The notes under the pieces: model-generated
Seen by the model: only the letters and a program-made list of their open reading frames with translations
What the model was told of the DNA's origin: nothing
The model's database searches: none
Made by a program: the position numbers and the translations under genes
Origin: Caballeronia sp. NK8
GTDB lineage: Bacteria > Pseudomonadota > Gammaproteobacteria > Burkholderiales > Burkholderiaceae
Direction of reading: 5' to 3'
Length of the DNA stretch: 64,000 nt
NCBI RefSeq assembly: GCF_018408855.1
Contig: NZ_AP024327.1
Coordinates: forward strand, 434,001 to 498,000
Shown: piece by piece, positions 25,886 to 34,878 of the stretch
Numbering within the stretch: the stretch's first letter is position 1
Layout: each line of letters begins with the position of its first letter

Positions 25886-27217
25886 ATGAACCCGCACACC
25901 CCGACTCTCACTGCCACCACGGCGCCAGACAACGCGACCTACGCGAAAGTGACCTGGCGTCTCTTGCCCTTTCTTTTCATCTGCTATGTCGCGGCCTATC
26001 TGGATCGCGTCAATGTCGGCTTCGCGAAGCTGCAGATGCTGAGCGACCTGAAGTTCAGCGAGTCGGTGTACGGGCTCGGCGCGGGGATTTTCTTCATCGG
26101 CTATTTCCTGTTCGAAGTGCCGAGCAACATCCTGCTGCATCGCGTGGGCGCGCGCGTGTGGATCAGCCGCATCATGGTGACGTGGGCGCTGGTGTCGGCG
26201 GCGTCGCTGTTCGTGAAGACGCCAGCGATGTTCTATACGTTGCGCTTCCTGCTCGGTGTCGCCGAAGCCGGGTTCTTTCCCGGCATCGTGCTCTATCTGA
26301 CCTACTGGTATCCGTCGACGCGACGTGGCCGCATGAACGCGCTCTTCATGATCGGCATTCCGGTGGCGGGCGTGGTCGGCGGTCCGCTGTCGGGCTGGAT
26401 CATGCAGGCGTTCAACGGCGTCCACGGGCTGTCGAACTGGCAGTGGCTGTTCCTGCTCGAAGCGCTGCCGTCGCTCGTGCTCGGCATCCTCACGCTGTTC
26501 ATGCTGCCGAACGGGATTCGCGCGGCGTCGTGGCTGAACGAGCAGGAGAAGCAGCTTCTCGAAGCCAACATCGCACGCGATGAACCGGCCGGCGCGGATC
26601 ATTCTCTGAAGAGCGTGGTGTCGAACGGACGTGTGTGGCGGCTCGCCGCGATCTACTTCTGCTGCATGATGGGCCTCTATGGCGTGAGCTTCTATCTGCC
26701 GACGCTCATCAAGACGGCGGGCGTGAAGAACGCGCTCGACGTCGGCCTGTTCACCGCGATTCCTTATGCGGTCGCGATCGTCTCGATGATTTTCGTCGCG
26801 CGCAGTTCGGACCGTCGCAGCGAGCGGCGCTGGCATCTCGCCTTGGCGGGCGTCGCTGCCGCTGCGGGCTTCTATGCAAGCACGCTCCACACCGGCAATC
26901 TCGCGCTCGCACTGATCACGCTGTCGGTCGGCACGGCGGGTGTGTTGTCGATGATGCCGGTTTTCTGGACCTATCCGAGCGGCGTGCTCACGGGCGCCGC
27001 CGCCGCCGCCGGCATCGCGATGATCAATTCGATCGGCAATCTCGCGGGCTTCGTCAGCCCGTCGATCATCGGCTGGATGAAGGACGTCACGCACAGCACG
27101 AACGCGGGTCTGATCGTCGTCGCCGGGGCGCTTGTCGTCGGCGCGGTTCTCACGCTCACGCAGCGCGCGACCGATGCGTCGGCGGAATCGTCGTCTTCCG
27201 AACCGCACCGGGCTTGA
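25886..27217 (+). CDS. MFS transporter (organic-acid symporter type)
   Basis: A 443-residue anion:cation symporter-type carrier: FLFICYVAAYLDRVNVGFAKLQ in helix 1 (in parts AAYLDRVNVGFAKLQ), FFIGYFLFEVPSNILLHRVGARVW, and LLGVAEAGFFPGIVLYLTYWYP in helix 4. ATG at 25886 follows AGGAG. It ends 7 bp before the D-lactate dehydrogenase start, and a GntR operator lies ahead, so its substrate is probably D-lactate or a related hydroxyacid. That is inferred from the operon. Confidence 0.9.
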   Translation: MNPHTPTLTATTAPDNATYAKVTWRLLPFLFICYVAAYLDRVNVGFAKLQMLSDLKFSESVYGLGAGIFFIGYFLFEVPSNILLHRVGARVWISRIMVTWALVSAASLFVKTPAMFYTLRFLLGVAEAGFFPGIVLYLTYWYPSTRRGRMNALFMIGIPVAGVVGGPLSGWIMQAFNGVHGLSNWQWLFLLEALPSLVLGILTLFMLPNGIRAASWLNEQEKQLLEANIARDEPAGADHSLKSVVSNGRVWRLAAIYFCCMMGLYGVSFYLPTLIKTAGVKNALDVGLFTAIPYAVAIVSMIFVARSSDRRSERRWHLALAGVAAAAGFYASTLHTGNLALALITLSVGTAGVLSMMPVFWTYPSGVLTGAAAAAGIAMINSIGNLAGFVSPSIIGWMKDVTHSTNAGLIVVAGALVVGAVLTLTQRATDASAESSSSEPHRA

Positions 27218-27224
27218 GGCCGCC

Positions 27225-28964
27225 ATGTCCGTGATCGCTCCCTCCGCCCTTGCGTTCGGCGAATCGCGCAGAAGCCTGCTTGCGTCGCTTGGCGATATCG
27301 TCGGCGCGCGCAACGTGCTCACCGGCGATGCACCGACGCGCCGCTATCGCACCGGCTACCGCTTCGGCACGGGCCGTGTGCTGGCGGTGGTGCGCCCCGG
27401 CACGCTCGTCGAACAATGGCGCGTGCTCGTCGCGTGCGTCACGGCGCGCACGATCGTCATCACGCAAGCGTCGAACACGGGCCTCACCGGCGGCTCGACG
27501 CCCGACGGCGACGGCTACGATCGCGATGTCGTCATCGTCAGCACGACGCGCATCCGCCGCGTCCATCTGATCAAGGACGGGACGCAGGCGGTCTGCATCG
27601 GCGGCACGACGCTCGATCAGCTCGAACGCGCTTTGAAGCCGCTCGGCCGCGAGCCGCATTCGGTGATCGGCTCGTCGTGCATCGGCGCGTCGGTGCTGGG
27701 CGGCATCAGCAACAATTCGGGCGGCTCGCTCGTGCATCGCGGACCCGCCTACACGGAGATGGCGGTGTTCGCCGCCGTCGATGCAGCGGGCGTGCCGCGC
27801 CTCGTGAATCACCTGGGCATCGAACTCGGCGGCACGCCCGAAGAGATCCTGTCGCGCATCGAGAACGGCACGTTCACCGATGCCGATGTCCGCGAAGGCG
27901 CGGCCGCATCGGATCACGACTACGCGACCCATGTCCGCGATATCGATGCGCCCACGCCCGCGCGCTTCAACGCCGATCCGCGCCGGCTCTTCGAGGCGTC
28001 GGGCTCAGCCGGCAAGGTGATGACCTTCGCGGTGCGTCTCGACACCTTCGCGGCCGAGCAAGGCGCGAAGGTGTTCTATATCGGCACCAACGACACGAGC
28101 GTGCTGACGGACATCCGCCGCCACGCGCTCGCGAATTTCACGCATTTGCCGATCGCGGGCGAGTATCTTCATCGCGATGCGTTCGATGTCGCAAGGAAAT
28201 ACGGCAAGGACCTGTTCGTCATCATCGACAGGTTCGGCACGGACCGGCTGCCGCTCTTCTTCAGTCTCAAGACGCGTTGCGACGCGTGGTTCGAGCGTCT
28301 CGGCTTCATGCCGAAGCACCTGAGCGATCGCGTGCTGCAGTGGGTCAGCGAGCGCTTGCCGGATCATCTCCCCGCGCGGCTTGCGACGTATCGCGAAGAG
28401 TACGAGCATCATCTGATGCTGAAGGTGCCCGCAACGGGCATCGATGAAGCGCGTGCGTTTCTGTCGACGCGTTTCGCGGATGGTGGCGGCGCATATTTCG
28501 AATGCAGCGATGAAGAAGGCCGCAAGGCATTCCTGCATCGGTTCGCGGCGGCGAGCGCGGCGGTGCGCTATCGCGCGGTGCATCATCGCGAGGTCGAAGA
28601 TATCGTCGCGCTCGATATCGCTTTACGGCGCGACGACCGCGAGTGGTTCGAGAATCTGCCGGCGAAGATCGAGCGCCCCATCGTGCTGAAGCTGTATTAC
28701 GGGCACTTTCTGTGTCATGTGTTTCATCAGGACTACATCGTCATCAAAGGCAACGACTGCCTGGCGCTGGAACACGAGATGCTCGAATTGCTCGATGAGC
28801 GTGGCGCAGAGTATCCCGCCGAGCACAACGTGGGGCATCTTTATGAGGCGAAGCCACAGCTTGCGGCGTTCTATAAAGAGCTCGATCCGTGCAATTGCTT
28901 CAATCCGGGAATCGGGAAGATGTCGAAGTTCGCGGCGTATCGGGAGCGTGCGGGCGAGGCTTGA
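27225..28964 (+). CDS. dld: D-lactate dehydrogenase (FAD, quinone-linked)
   Basis: A 579-residue peripheral membrane flavoprotein, the length of E. coli Dld (571). The FAD-binding domain shows ITQASNTGLTGGSTPDG and CIGASVLGGISNNSGGSLVHRG; the middle and C-terminal parts carry the membrane-binding Lact-deh-memb region (FVIIDRFGTDRLPLFFSLK) and the closing AEHNVGHLYEAKPQLAAFYKELDPCNCFNPGIGK in parts, a flavoenzyme C-terminal signature. It oxidises D-lactate to pyruvate and feeds electrons to quinone. It follows the MFS carrier by 7 bp and is under the GntR operator. Confidence 0.95.
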   Translation: MSVIAPSALAFGESRRSLLASLGDIVGARNVLTGDAPTRRYRTGYRFGTGRVLAVVRPGTLVEQWRVLVACVTARTIVITQASNTGLTGGSTPDGDGYDRDVVIVSTTRIRRVHLIKDGTQAVCIGGTTLDQLERALKPLGREPHSVIGSSCIGASVLGGISNNSGGSLVHRGPAYTEMAVFAAVDAAGVPRLVNHLGIELGGTPEEILSRIENGTFTDADVREGAAASDHDYATHVRDIDAPTPARFNADPRRLFEASGSAGKVMTFAVRLDTFAAEQGAKVFYIGTNDTSVLTDIRRHALANFTHLPIAGEYLHRDAFDVARKYGKDLFVIIDRFGTDRLPLFFSLKTRCDAWFERLGFMPKHLSDRVLQWVSERLPDHLPARLATYREEYEHHLMLKVPATGIDEARAFLSTRFADGGGAYFECSDEEGRKAFLHRFAAASAAVRYRAVHHREVEDIVALDIALRRDDREWFENLPAKIERPIVLKLYYGHFLCHVFHQDYIVIKGNDCLALEHEMLELLDERGAEYPAEHNVGHLYEAKPQLAAFYKELDPCNCFNPGIGKMSKFAAYRERAGEA

Positions 28965-28973
28965 ACGTCCTCT

Positions 28974-29867
28974 CTACGCGACCATCTTCACCCGCAACAT
29001 CGCCACGTCCGCATTGCTGACCGACAAACCCTGCGCCAGATAATTGCTCAGCGTGCCGAACCCGCGATGCATCTCCTCGAACGCCGCTTCGAGCGTCGCG
29101 CTCTGCGCCTGATAAAGCGGCGCGACCGTCTGCGCATCCGTCCCGAGCCGCGCCGCATGCGCCTTCACGCGTGCGTCGATGTGTGACTGTGCCGCCGTGT
29201 TGGTCAACAGATAGTCCTGAATGATCACGTCGAGCGGCACATCGGCGATGGAGAGCAACAGCGCGGCCGCCCAACCCGTGCGATCCTTGCCTGCCGTGCC
29301 GTGCATCACCTGCGGCCCCGCAACGCGCGCAAGCCGCGTCAGCAGCGCACCGAACTGCAGGCGCGCGACCGGGTCCATGACGAGCTGACGTTGCTGCCCG
29401 ATCATCCACGCGCTGGCCGCCGCCGCGTCGCGAGGCATCGCCGCGGCGGCGTCGATCGGCGCGACTTCATGCGTCTCGCGCACGGCGTTCGCCGGCACGC
29501 GATCCGGCGCTAACGCTGTCTCGCTCACCACGCGAAGATCATGCACCGCGCGCAACGACAGCCGCGCGAGCGCAACCGCATCGGCATCGTCGGGCGTGAG
29601 CGCGCCCGCGCGATAGAACACGCCGCGCCGCAGCCGGTTTCCATCGACGGTCGGATAGCCTTCGCCCATGCCCGCCACATCGCGGAAGTTTTCGATCGAA
29701 GCGAGCGTCGGCGTCGCCGTCACGGCCTGATCGTCGCTCGCGCCGCCGCATGCCGATAGCAGCGCGCCCGCGCCGAACGTGGTCGAAAGCAGCGCGACAC
29801 GCGCGCCGCCATGAATGAAAGCGCGTCGCGACATGGGCGCCGCACGCGTGGACGAAGCAGGCATCAT
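28974..29867 (-). CDS. Tyrosine-phosphatase-family lipoprotein lacking the catalytic Cys
   Basis: A 297-residue exported protein of the bacterial tyrosine-phosphatase-3 family. The start MSRRAFIHGGARVALLSTTF looks like a twin-arginine signal and LLSACGG gives a lipobox (Cys40). The fold marks are IENFRDVAGMGEGYP and LRRGVFYRAGAL. The phosphate loop, normally H-C-x-A-G-K-D-R-T-G, reads HGTAGKDRTGW: Gly190 (codon GGC) replaces the catalytic cysteine while the Arg and Asp are kept. So a phosphatase reaction by thiol attack is not possible; it may bind phospho-ligands. Last gene behind the histidine kinase, overlapping its stop. Confidence 0.85.
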   Translation of the reverse strand: MMPASSTRAAPMSRRAFIHGGARVALLSTTFGAGALLSACGGASDDQAVTATPTLASIENFRDVAGMGEGYPTVDGNRLRRGVFYRAGALTPDDADAVALARLSLRAVHDLRVVSETALAPDRVPANAVRETHEVAPIDAAAAMPRDAAAASAWMIGQQRQLVMDPVARLQFGALLTRLARVAGPQVMHGTAGKDRTGWAAALLLSIADVPLDVIIQDYLLTNTAAQSHIDARVKAHAARLGTDAQTVAPLYQAQSATLEAAFEEMHRGFGTLSNYLAQGLSVSNADVAMLRVKMVA

Positions 29868-31171
29868 GTTTCTTCAAAGGGAATGACGATGCGTACGATC
29901 AGCCCGCCGCTCTCGGCGTTGCCGATCTCGCAGCGGCCACGCTGCTCGCGCGCCAGCCGCTCGACGATGGTGAGCCCGAGCCCGCAATGACCGTTGCCGC
30001 TGCGCGCGGGGTCGAGCCGCACGAACGGCCGCAATGCGTCGTCGAGGCGTTCGTCGGGAATGCCGGGACCGTGGTCGCGCACTTCGATCAGCCAGTTGCC
30101 GCCCCTTCGCGCGGTGCGGATCTCGACGGGCGGCTCGCCATGCTCCAGCGCGTTGTCGACGAGATTGGTCATCAGACGGTCGATGAACGTGCGCGGCAAC
30201 CTGAACGCCTCGCCCGCGTCGAGCGAGAGCGCGAACAGCGGCTCGTCGCCATCTTCGGGCGACGCGAACTGCTCCGCGATGAACGCATCGACACCGGTAT
30301 CGCTGCTTTCCGAAGTCGAGCGGCCCGCGAATTCGAGGAACTGCTGAACGATGCGCGTCATCGAATCGATATCGCGCAGGAAATGCGCGCGTTCGCGCTC
30401 GTCCTTGGCGAGCACGCTCGCGCGCAGCGACAGGCGCGTGAGCGGCGCCTTCAGATCGTGCGCGATGCCGGCAAGCATCACGGCGCGATCGTCGTCCGTG
30501 TCGATGAGCTTCTTCATCATCTGGTTGAACGCGCCGATCAGTTCGCGCAATTCACGTGGACCGTTTTCATCGACGGGAACGGGACGCTCGCCGCTCCCGA
30601 AGCGGCGCGCCGCCTGCGCGACACGCGCGAGCGGCCGCTGCAACTGCCAGGTCGCAAAGAGCGAGAGCACGAGCGCGCCGGCGAGCAGCACGACCGCCTC
30701 CGTCATGAAGGGCGCGGGCGGCGGCAAGTCGATCGGCGTGACGATCCACACATTGCTCGACGGATAGCGCACCCAGAGCCGCGACTTGTTGCGCGCGTCG
30801 ATATCGACGGCGATCTGCGAGCCCTCCGGCAAGCCATCGGCGATCTGGCGCGCGAGATGCGCGTGCCGCGTCTTGCGGGCATCGCGCAAGGTGAGCGGCT
30901 CGGGCATGTTCCACACCGGCACGATATGCACGCGCGTTTCGCGCATCAGCCGCCCGCCGAGCGCGACATCGTTATGCGCGGCCTCCAGCACGATCAGCAA
31001 TGCGCGCGCGTAGCCATCGGCTTCGCGGTGCGGACCCTGCACGTGGAGAATCGCGAACCATCCGCCCTGCAGCGCGAGCAGCACGCACACGGACACGAGC
31101 GCCATGCGGCCGAACAGCGTGTCGATGAAACCGCGCGGCGCGCGCGCGGCCTGCCAGAGACCCGGACGCAT
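29864..31171 (-). CDS. Sensor histidine kinase (EnvZ/OmpR type)
   Basis: A 435-residue membrane kinase. Helices at about 22-44 and 157-176 frame a periplasmic sensor of about 110 residues; HAMP follows (QRPLARVAQAARRFGSGE). The dimerisation box carries His238 in AGIAHDLKAPLTRLS, the N box is LMTNLVDNALEHG and the G boxes are VRDHGPGIP and GHCGLGLTIVERLA. It starts 5 bp after the response regulator stop and overlaps the phosphatase-like gene, giving a three-gene operon. The signal is unknown. Confidence 0.93.
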   Translation of the reverse strand: MRPGLWQAARAPRGFIDTLFGRMALVSVCVLLALQGGWFAILHVQGPHREADGYARALLIVLEAAHNDVALGGRLMRETRVHIVPVWNMPEPLTLRDARKTRHAHLARQIADGLPEGSQIAVDIDARNKSRLWVRYPSSNVWIVTPIDLPPPAPFMTEAVVLLAGALVLSLFATWQLQRPLARVAQAARRFGSGERPVPVDENGPRELRELIGAFNQMMKKLIDTDDDRAVMLAGIAHDLKAPLTRLSLRASVLAKDERERAHFLRDIDSMTRIVQQFLEFAGRSTSESSDTGVDAFIAEQFASPEDGDEPLFALSLDAGEAFRLPRTFIDRLMTNLVDNALEHGEPPVEIRTARRGGNWLIEVRDHGPGIPDERLDDALRPFVRLDPARSGNGHCGLGLTIVERLAREQRGRCEIGNAESGGLIVRIVIPFEET

Positions 31172-31176
31172 CGCGG

Positions 31177-31905
31177 TCAGGTCCCGAAGCGGTTCGATGT
31201 CGGGCTGTCGGTGTCGGGCACGAACACGTAGCCTTGCCCGCGCACGGTCTGCACGTGACGCGGATTCGACGGATCGTCCTCGATGATGCGGCGCAGACGC
31301 CAGATCGGCACATCGAGCCCGCGATCGCGAAAAGCGAGATCGTCGCGATGCACGAGATCGTGGATCAGCACGCGCGAGAGCACCTTGTACGGATGCTTGA
31401 TGAAGACCTTGAGCAGCGCGAACTCGCTGTCGCGCAATGCGATGCGTTCGCCGCCGCGCAGCAGCGAGCGCGTTACGAAGTCGACTTCGAAGCGGCCGAA
31501 GCGTTCGCGCGGCGCGGGCTCTGGACGGCTCGGCGCACTCGCGCGCCGCCGCAGCACCGCCTCGATGCGCGCGAGCAGTTCACGCGGATCGAAGGGCTTG
31601 GCGAGATAGTCGTCCGCGCCCGATTGCAGGCCCGCGATCTTCTGTGGAACGCTGTCGCAGCCCGTGACGAAGATCACGGGAATATCCTCGCCCGCCGCGC
31701 GCAAATCGCGCAGCGCGCGCAGGCCATCCGTGTCCGGCATCATGATGTCGAGCACGACGATGGACGGACGTTCGAGCTCCAGCCGCCGACGCAGCCCGCC
31801 GCCGTCGTGCAGCACGGACACGTCGATGCCTTGCGCATTGAAGAAGTGGCGCAGCAGGTCGCGCACCGCGGAGTCGTCGTCGACGATGAGAACCGATATG
31901 GACAT
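31177..31905 (-). CDS. OmpR-family response regulator
   Basis: A 242-residue two-component regulator. Receiver: DDD at 9-11, phospho-acceptor Asp53 in VVLDIMMPD, and YLAKPFDPRELLAR with the conserved lysine. C-terminal winged helix: RIALRDSEFALLKVF and DVPIWRLRRIIEDD, ending in VQTVRGQGYVFVP. First gene of the operon with the kinase. It is paralogous to the divergent regulator at 32151; the shared run DVSVL-DG-GLRRR marks recent duplication. Confidence 0.94.
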   Translation of the reverse strand: MSISVLIVDDDSAVRDLLRHFFNAQGIDVSVLHDGGGLRRRLELERPSIVVLDIMMPDTDGLRALRDLRAAGEDIPVIFVTGCDSVPQKIAGLQSGADDYLAKPFDPRELLARIEAVLRRRASAPSRPEPAPRERFGRFEVDFVTRSLLRGGERIALRDSEFALLKVFIKHPYKVLSRVLIHDLVHRDDLAFRDRGLDVPIWRLRRIIEDDPSNPRHVQTVRGQGYVFVPDTDSPTSNRFGT

Positions 31906-32150
31906 CTCAAAATTCTATTCGGAGGTTATTCCCAATCCGCGCATCGCGCGCTTCGCGCGACATTACGGATTCTTACGGAACGCAGTTTCGCGGGCCGCGA
32001 CGTTGCAAAGCACGCGCGTGCGATTCCCGTTCGAAGCCGTGCGCACGCGCTATTCGACTGCGCATTGCGCGTTGAAACACGCCGTAACGGAAAGAAATGG
32101 AAAGTTCTCGACCGTCGCGAGCGCGTGCGCGCGGCGCTTAGAATCCGTGC

Positions 32151-32900
32151 ATGACTCCACATGTACTGATGGTCGACGACGACCCCGTCGTGCGCGATCA
32201 CGTTCGCGACTATCTGCAGCAGCACGGCTTCGACGTGTCCGTCCTGAGCGACGGCACCGGTCTGAGACGCCGCGTGCAGGCCGAGCGTCCCTCGATGATC
32301 GTGCTCGACGTGATGATGCCCGGCAAGGACGGCATCAGCGCGTTGCGCGAATTGCGCAATGCTCACGACGATATTCCCGTGATCCTGCTGACAGCGCGCT
32401 CGGACGTGCTCGACCGCGTGATCGGGCTCGAACTCGGCGCGGACGATTATCTCGGCAAGCCCTTCGATACGCGCGAGCTGCTCGCGCGCATCCGCTCTAT
32501 CCTGCGGCGCCGCGAGAGCGCGTCGGCGTTCACGGCAGGCGCGCCCGAGATGCGGCCGGCGTATCGCTTCGGACCGTTCGAAATGGACTTCAGCGCGCGT
32601 GAATTGCGCCGCGATGGCGAACGCATCGCGCTGCGCTCGGGCGAATTCGCGCTGCTCAAGACGCTCGTCAAGAACGAGATGATCGTGCTCACGCGCGCGC
32701 AACTGAACGAGAAGCTGCGCGGCAACGGCGCGCATCGCGATCGCAGTCTCGATGTCGCGATCTGGCGTCTGCGCCGCCTGCTCGAGATCGATCCGTCCGA
32801 ACCGCGCTACGTGCAGACCGTCTGGGGCCAGGGCTATATCTTCGTGCCCCACGGCGATCCGACGGCGGCCGGGCGCATCGCAGCGCGCGTGGAAGTCTGA
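32151..32900 (+). CDS. Orphan OmpR-family response regulator
   Basis: A 249-residue regulator with no kinase beside it. Receiver Asp53 in IVLDVMMPG and the lysine in YLGKPFDTRELLAR are intact. The DNA-binding domain ends in VQTVWGQGYIFVPHGD. It is divergent from, and clearly paralogous to, the regulator at 31177-31905; about 245 bp separate them and hold no gene. It may be phosphorylated by the neighbouring kinase or by a distant one. Confidence 0.92.
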   Translation: MTPHVLMVDDDPVVRDHVRDYLQQHGFDVSVLSDGTGLRRRVQAERPSMIVLDVMMPGKDGISALRELRNAHDDIPVILLTARSDVLDRVIGLELGADDYLGKPFDTRELLARIRSILRRRESASAFTAGAPEMRPAYRFGPFEMDFSARELRRDGERIALRSGEFALLKTLVKNEMIVLTRAQLNEKLRGNGAHRDRSLDVAIWRLRRLLEIDPSEPRYVQTVWGQGYIFVPHGDPTAAGRIAARVEV

Positions 32901-32917
32901 GGCGCGCGGCGTCATCG

Positions 32918-33580
32918 TCAGAAGGTCAGCACGCTCATGAAGAGACGTTGCAGCCAGCCCATCGTGGTCGAATCGGCGAGCATGCCGACGCCCGCCTGTT
33001 CGATGCGCGCATTGGCCACCTTGTTCGACGCGACGTAATTGCCCGCCTCGATATCCTTCGGATTGACGATGCCCGAGAAGCGCAACTGATCCTGATTGCC
33101 GCTCATCGCGATGATCTTGTCGCCCGCGACCACCAGGTTTCCGCCTGGCAACGTGCCGATTACCGACACCGCGAGCGTGCCGCTCATCGCCGACAGATTG
33201 CTGGTGCTGCCGTTGCCCTTGAACGACGTATTCGCCGAGCCGACGTTGAACAGGCGCGCCAGCCGCGCCGCCGCGCCGCTCGATTTGTCCGCGGCCTCGG
33301 CACTGATGCTGCTCGCGCGGCTCGCGCTGGCGTCGGCGGAATTGCTGCCCTGATACGACTCCGCGAGGCGGATCGTCAGCACGTCGCCGACTCGCTGCGC
33401 ACGGGCGGTTTCGTAGAGCGAGACCGAACTGCCCGCCTGATAGATCGCGCCCAGCGTATTGACGTTGACCGGCTGCGCGACGGCCGGCGCATAGGTCGGC
33501 ATCTCGACGACGGAACGCGACGACGAGCACGCGGCAAGCGCAAGCACCAACGCCGCGCAGGGCAATGACGTCAGTTTCAT
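32918..33580 (-). CDS. flgH: FlgH-like flagellar L-ring lipoprotein, isolated
   Basis: A 220-residue lipoprotein with the FlgH layout. Signal with lipobox ALAACSSSR, then the beta-barrel ring region GAIYQAGSSVSLYETARAQRVGDVLTIRL in parts (SVSLYETARAQRVGDVLTIR), the segment SFKGNGSTSNLSAMSGTLAV and VNPKDIEAGNYVASNKVANARIEQAG in parts, ending in GWLQRLFMSVLTF, the family's terminal strand. ATG at 33580 has AAGGAGAGG upstream. No other flagellar gene is visible nearby, and the convergent response regulator lies 17 bp away. Either a second FlgH copy or a lone L-ring-like protein with another job. Confidence 0.85.
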   Translation of the reverse strand: MKLTSLPCAALVLALAACSSSRSVVEMPTYAPAVAQPVNVNTLGAIYQAGSSVSLYETARAQRVGDVLTIRLAESYQGSNSADASASRASSISAEAADKSSGAAARLARLFNVGSANTSFKGNGSTSNLSAMSGTLAVSVIGTLPGGNLVVAGDKIIAMSGNQDQLRFSGIVNPKDIEAGNYVASNKVANARIEQAGVGMLADSTTMGWLQRLFMSVLTF

Positions 33581-33600
33581 GAACAATCCTCTCCTTTGAT

Positions 33601-34221
33601 TCAGGGCGTGTCCTGCACGGAGGCAAGACGCCAGCGGTCGGCCGTTTCGCGCAGCCACGATTCGTAGGCTTTCAGGCGATAGATCACATGCGCCGAGGCC
33701 GCCGCACCGTTCGCTTCCAGCGTGATCGAACTCGTCGCGTTCTCCCACGTTCGCGTCCTGTAACCGTTCGCGCGATCGACGCGGCTTCGGCCGAACTTCG
33801 ACGACAGCGCTTCGGTAAAGTCATCGACCACCCGCGCATCGATCACGAACGCCATGCGATACAGTCGCGGCGACGCATCGCCTGGCATCGCCGCGAAACG
33901 CAACACGTGATCGCGCGAAGGCGCGCCGTCCACGACGGCCTGCGATGCGCTCCATCCCGCCTGCGTGCGATGCGCCCACTTGCACGCGATCGACAGGCTG
34001 TGCGCGTCGCGCAGCACCATGCCGAGCGAGGCCGCTTCGAGATCCGTATCGCACACGGCGACGCTGCCGGGCGGCGTCGCGCGCGCGGGTTCGTCGCGGC
34101 GGAACGCATCGAGCGAAATGCCGAGCGGCAGGCCGCGAAAATCGAATGGCTTCTGTGCGGCGGCGAGCGCGGGCATCGCCATGCAGACGCAGGCCGCGCC
34201 ACGGATGAAGGTTCGCTTCAT
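33601..34221 (-). CDS. Exported hypothetical protein
   Basis: A 206-residue protein with a signal peptide ending at ALAAAQ, then KPFDFRGLPLGISLDAFRRDEP, a start seen in small periplasmic proteins that follow a G-x-P-L-G-x-S pattern. Cysteines in VAVCDTDLE and SLSIACKWAH may pair. The C-terminus has YGSRSGL-like RLYRMAFVID and a beta-rich closing part. ATG at 34221 starts 1 bp after the small lipoprotein stop, so translation is probably coupled. No function recognised. Confidence 0.72.
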   Translation of the reverse strand: MKRTFIRGAACVCMAMPALAAAQKPFDFRGLPLGISLDAFRRDEPARATPPGSVAVCDTDLEAASLGMVLRDAHSLSIACKWAHRTQAGWSASQAVVDGAPSRDHVLRFAAMPGDASPRLYRMAFVIDARVVDDFTEALSSKFGRSRVDRANGYRTRTWENATSSITLEANGAAASAHVIYRLKAYESWLRETADRWRLASVQDTP

Positions 34222-34222
34222 A

Positions 34223-34405
34223 TCAGTCGATAGCTGTTGCGCACGCATCGAAGGGTGTGGACGCGGCATGGCCCACGACCGGCACGATCTTCAGCGCGGC
34301 CGATGTCACTCGGCACGGCAGCGCGGCGAGCGCGCAACCGTCGAGCAGGAACGGGCACGCCGCCACGGCCGCGCACACGAGCGCGAAACGCAAGGATGTC
34401 GCCAT
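34223..34405 (-). CDS. Small lipoprotein, 60 residues
   Basis: A 60-residue precursor: hydrophobic signal FALVCAAVAACPFLLDGC with the lipobox LDGC, then ALAALPCRVTSAALKIVPVVGHAAS and a closing FDACATAID. Its ATG lies 3 bp after the stop of the 55-residue gene, and its stop lies 1 bp before the next start. It fits DUF6726-type small proteins of Burkholderiaceae from memory; not verified. Confidence 0.65.
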   Translation of the reverse strand: MATSLRFALVCAAVAACPFLLDGCALAALPCRVTSAALKIVPVVGHAASTPFDACATAID

Positions 34406-34408
34406 GAT

Positions 34409-34576
34409 TCACGCCGTCGTATCGACGTGATTGCCGAGATGCGCCGGGTTGACCGGCGCGGTCTTGGCGTTCGTGTTGCCGGTTTCGGTGGTCGGGGTAT
34501 CGGTGCTGCGCTTGATGGGCAACGTGTGCGACGACGCCTGCGTCGCGTGGGGTGTGCTCGGGCCGGTGACGTTCAT
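34409..34576 (-). CDS. Small hydrophilic protein, 55 residues
   Basis: A short Thr/Pro/His/Asn-rich protein with no helix or motif; AAGGAG stands 8 bases upstream of the ATG. It heads a run of three small genes on the minus strand (34576 to 33601), then the FlgH-like gene. Unknown role, disordered by composition. Confidence 0.55.
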   Translation of the reverse strand: MNVTGPSTPHATQASSHTLPIKRSTDTPTTETGNTNAKTAPVNPAHLGNHVDTTA

Positions 34577-34878
34577 GCTGCGCGCTCCTTGAAGATGAAG
34601 AACCGTTGCGAATTGCAACGTCAGCGATCTTCCGTGAGCGCGCATATTGACGATCGCGCGAGAAAAACACACTTTTCGCGAGTGCTTACGAGGCGTTACG
34701 CGACCGTTACCAGTTCTTCCCGGCGTCGAATCCATTCGATGTTGCGGCGCAACGCGTGGCGCGAGATGGTATGACTGTTTCAGCGCAAAAAGCGGGTTAA
34801 CGTGAATAAAAAGTGGCCGGATAGCCTCATATAGTCAATCTATCTCGCCGCCCGCCAAATCGACAGTGGAAAACCCAA

